From NCBI GenBank assembly GCA_030950865.1, contig JAUZQR010000203.1:1-8630 (forward strand): a DNA stretch of 8,630 nucleotides, written 5' to 3'. Below are positions 1 to 5,831 of this stretch, in pieces. The notes below the pieces were generated by a model. The model was not told the origin of the DNA and made no database searches. It saw only the letters and a list, made by a program, of their open reading frames with translations. Source of the DNA: Mariprofundaceae bacterium (GTDB lineage: Bacteria > Pseudomonadota > Zetaproteobacteria > Mariprofundales > Mariprofundaceae). Position 1 is the stretch's first letter. Each line of letters begins with the position of its first letter. Position numbers and translations under genes: made by a program.

Positions 1-363
<363 letters not shown>

Positions 364-384
364 ACAGAACACACTCAATCATAT

Positions 385-390
385 AGGAGA
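385..390 (+). promoter_or_regulatory. Shine-Dalgarno site of amtB
   Basis: AGGAGA lies 6 nt before the ATG at 397. The TAA of glnK is in frame upstream of this ATG with no other start codon between, so the start is well fixed. Confidence 0.8.
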
Positions 391-396
391 CCCTTA

Positions 397-1587
397 ATGG
401 ACGTATTTTTTCTTACCATGGGTGCCGCCATGGTACTCGCTATGCACGCAGGCTTCGCATTTCTTGAAGTCGGTACTGTACGCAAAAAAAATCAGGTTAA
501 TGCACTGGTTCGCGTCATCACTGATTTTGGCTTCTCAACTGTAGCCTACTTCTTTGTTGGTTTTGCTGTTGCTTACGGCATCACCTTTTTTGTACCTGTA
601 CCAGAATTAAACAATATCGGTGGCAATGCCAACGGCTATGAAATGGTACATTTCTTTTTCTTACTCACCTTTGCAGCAGCTATTCCTGCAATTATTTCTG
701 GCGGCATCACAGAGCGCGTTCGCTTTTGGCCCAATGTGTTGGCTACTATACTTATAGTCGCCCTTATTTACCCATTTTTTGAAGGCCTTATTTGGGCTGG
801 AAACTATGGCTACCAAGCTTGGCTAAGTGCTAATTTCGGCGCTGAATTCCATGATTTTGCAGGCTCTGTTGTGGTTCATAGCATGGGTGGATTTTTGGCT
901 TTGGGCGCTGTTTATATGTTGGGTGCTCGCAAAGGTCGTTACAGCAAAGATGGTCGTATCAATGCCATTTTACCCTCTAACATTCCATTTTTAGCACTGG
1001 GCTCATGGATTTTATGTGTGGGCGGGTTTGGATTTAATGTGATGAGCGCAGGTACTGCTGATGGTGCATCTGGGCTTGTTGCCATCAATTCATTGCTTGC
1101 TATGGTCGGCGGACTTATTGCGGCTCTTGTAGCTGGAAAAAATGACCCCGGCTTTGTACATAATGGTGCATTGGCTGGGCTGGTCGCCATTTGTGCAGGT
1201 TCGGATATTGTTCACCCTGTTGGTGCACTCGCCATTGGTGCCGTCGCTGGCGCTGGTTTTGTTTGGGGTTTTCAATTTGTGCAAAATAAAATGAAATTGG
1301 ATGATGTTTTAGGCGTTATTCCTTTGCATGGTGGTGCTGGTCTTTGGGGTGGTATTGCCGCAGGCATATTCGGCACAACATCCATGGGTGGCGCGGGTGG
1401 CGTAACCTTTATGGCGCAACTGGTTGGCACACTAACTGGTGTCTCAATCGCTATCGTAGGCGGATTTCTTGTCTATGGTATAATCAAGTTCACCATTGGA
1501 CTTCGCCTATCAGAAGAAGATGAGTTTATGGGTGCTGATTTGGCTATTCATAAGGTCAGTGCAAACCCAGAAGAAGACATGGCGTAA
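397..1587 (+). CDS. amtB: Ammonium transporter, Amt family
   Basis: Inner-membrane trimeric ammonium channel of 396 residues, hydrophobic throughout, with about 11 expected membrane helices. The family hallmarks are visible. An early AGFAFLEVGTVRKKN segment (18-32) is followed by SGGITERVRF (101-110) and DFAGSVVVH (153-161). His161 and His311 (in IPLHGGAGLWGG) match the twin pore histidines. Asp153 matches the conserved Asp of the ammonium recruitment region, and GFNVMSAG (212-219) follows. The cytosolic tail (GLRLSEEDEFMGADLAIHK, 368-386) is the usual GLR-x-SEEEE-G-D element involved in PII control. There is no separate cleavable signal peptide of the E. coli AmtB kind; the first helix starts at residue 1. 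It is cotranscribed with the preceding PII gene and followed by a terminator. The direction and substrate (NH3/NH4+) are inferred from the family. Confidence 0.96.
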   Translation: MDVFFLTMGAAMVLAMHAGFAFLEVGTVRKKNQVNALVRVITDFGFSTVAYFFVGFAVAYGITFFVPVPELNNIGGNANGYEMVHFFFLLTFAAAIPAIISGGITERVRFWPNVLATILIVALIYPFFEGLIWAGNYGYQAWLSANFGAEFHDFAGSVVVHSMGGFLALGAVYMLGARKGRYSKDGRINAILPSNIPFLALGSWILCVGGFGFNVMSAGTADGASGLVAINSLLAMVGGLIAALVAGKNDPGFVHNGALAGLVAICAGSDIVHPVGALAIGAVAGAGFVWGFQFVQNKMKLDDVLGVIPLHGGAGLWGGIAAGIFGTTSMGGAGGVTFMAQLVGTLTGVSIAIVGGFLVYGIIKFTIGLRLSEEDEFMGADLAIHKVSANPEEDMA

Positions 1588-1612
1588 ACACTAATATATT
1601 AGTATAATCTAA

Positions 1613-1645
1613 GGGGCGCGGCTTTAAGCTGCGCCTTTTTTCTTT
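1613..1645 (+). terminator. Rho-independent terminator after amtB
   Basis: A GC-rich hairpin begins 25 nt after the amtB stop. The left arm GGCGCGGCT (1615-1623) and right arm AGCTGCGCC (1627-1635) form nine pairs including one G-U, around a TTA loop. A run of six T, then C and three more T, follows (1636-1645). This is a textbook intrinsic terminator and closes the glnK-amtB unit. Confidence 0.93.
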
Positions 1646-1685
1646 AAGCCTACAAATCTTCATATACTTCATGCACGCCATAGTG

Positions 1686-1691
1686 AATAAT
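1686..1691 (+). promoter_or_regulatory. Candidate -10 element for a leaderless cvfB transcript
   Basis: AATAAT (5 of 6 matches to TATAAT) ends 8 nt before the cvfB ATG, and no Shine-Dalgarno is present. Initiation from this box would start the RNA at or next to the ATG. There is no good -35 element at the right distance. An alternative -10, TATACT at 1663-1668, would give a leader of about 25 nt. Confidence 0.3.
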
Positions 1692-1699
1692 CGCCAACC

Positions 1700-2626
1700 A
1701 TGATTGGACATATCAACACCCTCACCATTGTTAAAGAAGTCGATTTTGGTCTCTACCTTGATGGTGGAAAACTTGGCGAAATATTATTACCCATACGTTA
1801 TGTGCCGCAAGGCAGCAAAGTCGGCGATAGTCTCGATGTATTTCTCTATCATGATTCAGAAGATCGTGTGATTGCAACCACCGAAACACCCTATGCCATG
1901 GTTGATGAGTGCGCTTACCTCAAATGCATTGCTACCAACAAAGCAGGTGCATTTCTTAATTGGGGTTTGATGAAAGATTTGCTGGTTCCATTTAATCAGC
2001 AAAAGCCGCCTATGGAAGAAGGAAAATCGTATATCGTCTATTTATATGTGGATGACCAAAGTGGGCGCATTGCAGCATCTGCCAAGCTGGATCGTTTTCT
2101 TTTTCAAGATAGTGATGAAGATTTCAAAATTGGCGATGAAGTCTCATTACTCAATGCCAATAAAACCGATTTGGGGCATAAAGTTATCATCAACCACACA
2201 CATTGGGGTTTGTTGCATGAACAACGGCTTAGCCGCCCCATCAGACGGGGTGAACGTTTTACGGGCTACATCAAACATATCCGTGATGATGGTAAGATTG
2301 ATGTTACCATGCATCTTAATACTCGTGAAAAACTCGATGATACCGCTGAAACCATTCTTAAAGAATTAAAGATAAATTCAGATTTCTTGCCTTTAACGGA
2401 TAAAAGCTCTCCAGAAGACATTTTTAGCTATTTAAGTATCAGTAAAGGGCTATTTAAGAAAAGTATTGGCACACTTTATAAGAAAAAGTTTATTCGCCTA
2501 GAAAGCGATGGGATTTATCTCAATACAGATATTCCCATGCCTAAAAAACAAGCAAAAGAAGTTCCAAAACATCACAAAAAAACACCACCACGCAGTATTC
2601 CAAAAAATGTATGGGGAAAGAAATAA
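1700..2626 (+). CDS. cvfB: S1-domain RNA-binding protein, CvfB/YitL family
   Basis: Cytosolic nucleic-acid-binding protein of 308 residues, close to the family's usual length. Three S1-like OB folds can be followed: residues 1-62 (VDFGLYLDGGKLGEILLP start), about 68-132 (AGAFLNWGLMKDLLVPF, 82-98) and about 150-208 (ERFTGYIKHIRDDGKIDVTM, 185-204). A C-terminal winged-helix segment follows at about 236-274 (SPEDIFSYLSISKGLFKKSI, then a wing ending DGIYL). The last 30 residues form a Lys/Pro-rich basic tail. In Staphylococcus this family is linked to virulence-gene expression; its role in Gram-negatives is not settled. ATG 1700 is the first start after an in-frame TAA at 1688 and lacks an SD. 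It is the first gene of a packed unit, and the next gene starts within or just after its end. Family assignment is firm; the precise function is open. Confidence 0.88.
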   Translation: MIGHINTLTIVKEVDFGLYLDGGKLGEILLPIRYVPQGSKVGDSLDVFLYHDSEDRVIATTETPYAMVDECAYLKCIATNKAGAFLNWGLMKDLLVPFNQQKPPMEEGKSYIVYLYVDDQSGRIAASAKLDRFLFQDSDEDFKIGDEVSLLNANKTDLGHKVIINHTHWGLLHEQRLSRPIRRGERFTGYIKHIRDDGKIDVTMHLNTREKLDDTAETILKELKINSDFLPLTDKSSPEDIFSYLSISKGLFKKSIGTLYKKKFIRLESDGIYLNTDIPMPKKQAKEVPKHHKKTPPRSIPKNVWGKK

Positions 2627-2662
2627 TCATGGCTGATATTCATATGCTTATTCCAAAAAATG
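2596..2662 (+). repeat. 14-bp direct repeat across the cvfB/S24 junction
   Basis: TATTCCAAAAAATG occurs at 2596-2609 and again, without mismatch, at 2649-2662, an offset of 53 bp. The first copy lies at the cvfB 3' end and the second near the 5' end of the S24 gene. Both are read so that they encode Ile-Pro-Lys-Asn, although the two genes use different frames. Beyond the 14 bp the similarity falls off quickly. Confidence 0.85.
2613..2617 (+). promoter_or_regulatory. Shine-Dalgarno site deciding the S24 gene start
   Basis: GGGGA (within GGGGAAAG) lies inside the last codons of cvfB, 11 nt before the ATG at 2629. The in-frame ATG at 2611 has no SD. This favours 2629, which directly follows the cvfB stop codon, as the real start. 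Confidence 0.6.
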
Positions 2663-3108
2663 ACCGTCCACTTTGGATAGAAAAAAAATTACCCGAAAGC
2701 TTGGATATGGTTGAAATGGAAGCTGAAACCATGCAACAAATCCCTCTGCTAGGCACAGTCGCTGCGGGTCAACCATTGGATTTGTTTGAATACAAAGAAA
2801 GTGTATCTGTGCCTGCAAGCATGGTCAGAAAATCAAGTTATGCCTTGCGTGTACGCGGTAATTCCATGATTGATGATAATATTGAAGATGGCGATATTAT
2901 CGTGGTTGAAAAACGTGATTCTGCGGAAAATGGGCAATCGGTGGTTGCCATGATTAATGGCGATAGCGTTACCCTTAAAAAGTTCTACATTGAAAAAGAT
3001 GGCATTCGCTTGCAGCCAGCCAATCCCGATTTACAACCGATTTACATCAAAAATGAAGAGCTGCAAATCCTTGGTATCGTGATTGGTGTGATTCGCAGAC
3101 ATGACTAA
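2629..3108 (+). CDS. LexA-like S24 autoprotease lacking the DNA-binding domain
   Basis: A 159-residue protein (165 if ATG 2611 is used) matching the C-terminal half of LexA. The features of RecA-stimulated self-cleavage are present. These are an Ala46-Gly47 bond in IPLLGTVAAGQPL, nucleophile Ser79 in VRGNSM, general base Lys117 in VTLKKFY, and the ending LGIVIGVIR. Spacing from Ser to Lys is 38 residues, against 37 in E. coli LexA. LexA normally has about 200 residues with a winged helix in the first 70. Here only about 38 residues precede the cleavage region and none looks like a helix-turn-helix. It cannot bind operators like LexA; it may be a UmuD-like effector, a partner of a full-length LexA, or a remnant. 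It starts 2 nt after the cvfB stop and overlaps the next gene by 8 nt, so it is probably translationally coupled. No SOS box was recognised nearby. Confidence 0.85.
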   Translation: MADIHMLIPKNDRPLWIEKKLPESLDMVEMEAETMQQIPLLGTVAAGQPLDLFEYKESVSVPASMVRKSSYALRVRGNSMIDDNIEDGDIIVVEKRDSAENGQSVVAMINGDSVTLKKFYIEKDGIRLQPANPDLQPIYIKNEELQILGIVIGVIRRHD

Positions 3109-4060
3109 AGCAGCAGACATTGCACCATTAATTAAACGTGTGGCGCGTGGCAAACATGGCTCTGAACACCTAAACCAAGAAGAATCTCGCTTTATTTTCT
3201 CCGAATTGCTCAAACCAGACGCGGATTTATTACAATTGGGAGCATTTCTCATTGCCCAACGCATGAAAGGTGAGACTTCTGCAGAATTAGCAGGTTTCAT
3301 CCAGGCCAGTCGTGAACACATCGCCAACTTTGGCACGATCAAAGGCATGCCCAGCGCTGTTGACTTACCATGTTACGCAGGCAAACGCCGTGCCGCTCAT
3401 ATCTATCTTGCTGCGGCATTGCAGTGCCGTGATGCTGGCATTCCCATTTTTGTGCATGGTGTAGAGTCGATCGAAAGTCGTATCACGGCTTGGCAAATTC
3501 TTGAAAAAGAAGGTGTTCAACGTGCCAACTCATTGACACAAGCTTATGAAATCATGCAAGGTGATGGTTTGGTGTATATGGACTTGGCAGAAATATCACC
3601 TGATTTGCATCGCATCTATCAACTACGCCCACGCCTTGGTGTACGCTCCTTTGCCAATACGGTAGCGCGATTACTAAACCCCATGCAATGCGAAGGTCAG
3701 CTTAATGGTTTCTTCCACACCCCATATGCCAACTATATGGCTGAAGCGAATGTGCTATTGGGGCAAAATCGTTCATTAATTTTTATGGGCGCAGAAGGTG
3801 AACCTGAGCTTTATGCTGATCGCCAAAAGATCGTAAAAATGCAAGTCGGCCCTGATATTTCCGATATGCATTTTGAAGATTGCGGACATATGCCCTACCC
3901 TCGCATTGCCAAAGAACCATTATATGACTTATTTGATGAATTTAGCGGTTTATTACTAAAATATGAAGAATCAAGAGAATTATCAACTTTACAACGCATG
4001 AAATCGGCTTTTTTATGGGCTTCAGGTAAAGATAAATTGAATAATCTAGCTTCATTATGA
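3101..4060 (+). CDS. TrpD2/YbiB-like protein (anthranilate phosphoribosyltransferase fold)
   Basis: A 319-residue protein with the AnPRT/nucleoside-phosphorylase class II fold: a helical N-terminal domain (about 1-70) and an alpha/beta body. The family stretch LRPRLGVRSFANTVARLLNP (175-194) is clear. The catalytic motifs of true TrpD are altered. The GTGGD phosphate loop is replaced by a CYAGKRR sequence (91-97). KHGNR is replaced by VHGVES (118-123). The metal-binding DE pair is replaced by PE (GAEGEPEL, 230-237). This matches TrpD2/YbiB proteins, which are not tryptophan-biosynthesis enzymes; E. coli YbiB binds nucleic acid and lies in the LexA-controlled dinG-ybiB unit. The ATG overlaps the S24 stop by 8 nt and has no SD of its own, so translation is probably coupled. 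A role in nucleic-acid metabolism or damage response is inferred from the homologue and neighbour. Confidence 0.87.
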   Translation: MTKAADIAPLIKRVARGKHGSEHLNQEESRFIFSELLKPDADLLQLGAFLIAQRMKGETSAELAGFIQASREHIANFGTIKGMPSAVDLPCYAGKRRAAHIYLAAALQCRDAGIPIFVHGVESIESRITAWQILEKEGVQRANSLTQAYEIMQGDGLVYMDLAEISPDLHRIYQLRPRLGVRSFANTVARLLNPMQCEGQLNGFFHTPYANYMAEANVLLGQNRSLIFMGAEGEPELYADRQKIVKMQVGPDISDMHFEDCGHMPYPRIAKEPLYDLFDEFSGLLLKYEESRELSTLQRMKSAFLWASGKDKLNNLASL

Positions 4061-4074
4061 GCATTCTCAATGAA
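4051..4074 (+). other. Hairpin spanning the TrpD2 stop codon next to the following SD
   Basis: TTCAT (4051-4055) pairs with ATGAA (4070-4074), and TGAG (4058-4061) with CTCA (4066-4069). This leaves a 2-nt bulge and a CATT loop. The stem contains the TGA stop of the TrpD2-like gene and ends on the first two bases of the AAGGAG site of the next gene. No T-run follows, so it is not an intrinsic terminator. A modest translational control element is possible. Confidence 0.4.
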
Positions 4075-4078
4075 GGAG
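4073..4078 (+). promoter_or_regulatory. Shine-Dalgarno site deciding the membrane-protein start
   Basis: AAGGAG lies 6 nt before ATG 4085. The upstream in-frame ATG at 4070 overlaps the site itself and has no SD, so 4085 is the better start. Confidence 0.7.
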
Positions 4079-4084
4079 AGCTTG

Positions 4085-4681
4085 ATGTTTCAAATTAAAA
4101 ACCATGCTATAAATTTTCACCATAGCCATGAAACACACAAAGAAACTTTATTAAAATTCATTGCACTTTTATCCATTCTTGTGGCTTATTTTCTATACAT
4201 GAGCTGGAAATACGATGCATCAACAGGTTTTGGCGTTTCGCTATTAACTTGGAGCTTTTTTGTATTATGTACACCCATTGCTGATGGTGGTTTTATCCTC
4301 GCCTTTCCAATTCGACTCTTATTTAAAGTTAAAATGGCAATCTCACAGGCTGTGTTATGGTTTGTTGCTATAGGTATCAATATATTCATGTTGATAACAA
4401 CGCCCGATACATATGATTTAACCTTTCTCACGCAGCTACTAAAACATATTTTATCTGAGCCATATCCATATTGGAGCATTTTAATCATCAGCGCCTTGGG
4501 CACATTTCTATCCATATTTTTTGGTGATGAAATGATGGATGTAGCATCGCATAGAGAGTGTGAAAAAAGACATCGTCACGGATTAAAGTATCGAACGTTA
4601 GTTGTTTTTGGGCTTGGAGTATTAACCATCGTCGCTTACTACTATTTACTAAGTGGTCTGAATATCGTTGTACCTGAATAA
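4085..4681 (+). CDS. Unknown integral membrane protein, five predicted helices
   Basis: I do not recognise the family. The product has 198 residues from ATG 4085, or 203 from ATG 4070. It starts with a short His-rich soluble stretch (HHSHETH, 12-18). Five hydrophobic segments follow at about 22-40, 49-72, 86-104, 129-147 and 170-189. Features that may be conserved are TPIADGGFILAFPIRLLF (63-80), with Asp67 and Arg77 inside or at the edge of the membrane, and an acidic FFGDEMMD (145-152) followed by a charged HRECEKRHRHG loop (156-166). The final helix ends in NIVVPE. There is no signal peptide distinct from the first helix. The gene lies 24 bp after the TrpD2-like gene and may be the last member of that unit. 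It meets the minus-strand exchanger gene with 3 bp between stop codons. No function is proposed. Confidence 0.75.
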   Translation: MFQIKNHAINFHHSHETHKETLLKFIALLSILVAYFLYMSWKYDASTGFGVSLLTWSFFVLCTPIADGGFILAFPIRLLFKVKMAISQAVLWFVAIGINIFMLITTPDTYDLTFLTQLLKHILSEPYPYWSILIISALGTFLSIFFGDEMMDVASHRECEKRHRHGLKYRTLVVFGLGVLTIVAYYYLLSGLNIVVPE

Positions 4682-4684
4682 CAG

Positions 4685-5620
4685 CTATGCCTGTAGATAT
4701 AGAAGATATAGGTAACCAGCAAAACTGGAGACCAATAAACCACCTTTAAACCTACCAATACTATGCGATTTTCTTCCAATGGTTAAGGCAACCAGCGCAA
4801 GCGTAAACAACAGCATGATAGGAAAATCACGCAACAAAGCTTGTGAGGAAAAAGCTCCTGGCTCAATCAATGCAGGCATCATCAATACTGCCAATAAATT
4901 AAACATATTTGAGCCAATAACATTACCAATCGCTAAGTCTGCTTCGTTTTTCACAGCGCTGGCAACAGAAGCTACCAATTCTGGTAAACTGGTGCCTATA
5001 GCAACGATCGTGAGCCCAATAACAAGATCACTCACGCCCAGAAAATGAGCAATTTCTACAGCGCCCCACACAACCATACGCGAACTAACAATCAGCAGTA
5101 GTAAACCAACAACAAACCACAACGCGGCTTTTTTCATAGCCATGCTTTCTGGCACAGCTTCAGTCATTTCTTGAAGCAATGGGTCATGCTTATCATGTAA
5201 AGCCGTTCGCACCATCCAAACAAGCATCAATACCAAGCTTGCAAGCAATACCAAGCCATCTATAAAGCTTAATGTACCATCAGCCATCAACGCAAAAGCA
5301 AGAAAGGTTATCAAAAGCAATACTGGCATTTCACGTCGTAGCGTTATGGATTTGATGGTTAAAGGCACAATCATAGCCGTTATACCAAGCACCAAACCAA
5401 TATTTGCAATATTTGAACCCAACACATTACCAATACCAAGGTTACGACTACCATCCAAGGCTGCAATCGTTGCAACCAGCATCTCAGGCAACGATGTGCC
5501 AAGGCTAACAATGGTTAAGCCAATCACCATCGGTGGTACATGCCAGTTTCTAGCTATTGAAGCTGCGCCATCAACAAAACGATCCGCACTCCAAACTAGT
5601 AATATAATACCAACAATCAT
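4685..5620 (-). CDS. yrbG: Calcium/sodium antiporter, CaCA family (YrbG type)
   Basis: Inner-membrane cation exchanger of 311 residues with the two inverted alpha repeats of the CaCA superfamily. Repeat 1 has GTSLPE (41-46) and GNVLGSNIANIGLVLG (64-79). Repeat 2 has GTSLPE (209-214) and GNVIGSNMFNLLAVL (232-246). The acidic residues Glu46 and Glu214 are the expected ion ligands. About ten helices are split by a charged loop (140-165). The N-terminus MIVGIILLVWSADRFVDGAA is slightly short for the family, which usually has several more hydrophobic residues before the LLVWGAD-like motif. ATG 5620 has no SD. An in-frame ATT at 5647, 9 nt after GAGG, would add nine hydrophobic residues (ITILLAIAA region); an in-frame TGA lies just beyond. 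It is probably transcribed alone. Ion specificity cannot be read from the sequence. Confidence 0.92.
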   Translation of the reverse strand: MIVGIILLVWSADRFVDGAASIARNWHVPPMVIGLTIVSLGTSLPEMLVATIAALDGSRNLGIGNVLGSNIANIGLVLGITAMIVPLTIKSITLRREMPVLLLITFLAFALMADGTLSFIDGLVLLASLVLMLVWMVRTALHDKHDPLLQEMTEAVPESMAMKKAALWFVVGLLLLIVSSRMVVWGAVEIAHFLGVSDLVIGLTIVAIGTSLPELVASVASAVKNEADLAIGNVIGSNMFNLLAVLMMPALIEPGAFSSQALLRDFPIMLLFTLALVALTIGRKSHSIGRFKGGLLVSSFAGYLYLLYLQA

Positions 5621-5795
5621 CGCCGCTATTGCTAAAAGAATAGTAATATTTCAATACCTCGAAAAGTAGTAAATCAACAAGCCTTCTGTCTCAAGCACAA
5701 ATGCTACTACACTTGCTTCATAATGATATTATTGCACTGAAACCCCTATACTATAAAATGGCAATGACGATAACTGGTTAGATTAGTGACTTCTT

Positions 5796-5823
5796 TTGCA
5801 CTTCTCTGACTTCCCTGCATAAT
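5796..5823 (+). promoter_or_regulatory. Candidate promoter for a leaderless xthA transcript
   Basis: CATAAT (5818-5823, 5 of 6 to consensus) is preceded, after 16 nt, by TTGCAC (5796-5801, weak -35). Initiation about 7 nt downstream would fall on the A of the xthA ATG at 5830. The gene has no SD, which fits a leaderless message. A second possible -10 further upstream, TATAAA at 5752-5757, would give a leader of about 70 nt. Confidence 0.4.
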
Positions 5824-5831
5824 CCCTGCAT
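5812..5831 (+). repeat. Tandem 9-bp repeat overlapping the xthA start codon
   Basis: TCCCTGCAT occurs at 5812-5820 and 5823-5831, an offset of 11 bp, about one DNA helical turn. The second copy includes the first two bases of the xthA ATG. Two weaker pyrimidine-rich relatives (TTCTTTTGCA and CTTCTCTGAC, 5791-5810) precede them. This could be a protein binding site over the start, or chance. Confidence 0.55.

Noticed and set aside
939..1284. Antisense open frames within amtB
   Set aside because: They are shadows of a highly conserved gene, with no SD and low-complexity composition. Similar shadow frames inside glnK, cvfB, the exchanger, xthA and yigZ were rejected for the same reason.
1591..1608. 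Perfect palindrome CTAATATATTAG followed by TATAAT just after amtB
   Set aside because: The TATAAT has no matching -35 and lies directly upstream of an intrinsic terminator. The palindrome is A+T-only in its core and probably chance.
2611..2628. ATG 2611 as the start of the S24 gene
   Set aside because: It has no SD and lies within cvfB. ATG 2629 follows a GGGGA site at suitable spacing and the cvfB stop. Kept only as an alternative.
1646..3110. SOS/LexA box (CTGT-N8-ACAG or GAAC-N4-GTTC type) controlling the S24/TrpD2 unit
   Set aside because: No such palindrome was found by eye near 1700 or 2611. The host's LexA motif is unknown, so absence is not proof.
3101..4060. Assignment as anthranilate phosphoribosyltransferase (trpD)
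   Set aside because: The GTGGD, KHGNR and metal-binding DE motifs are all altered, and no tryptophan genes are nearby.
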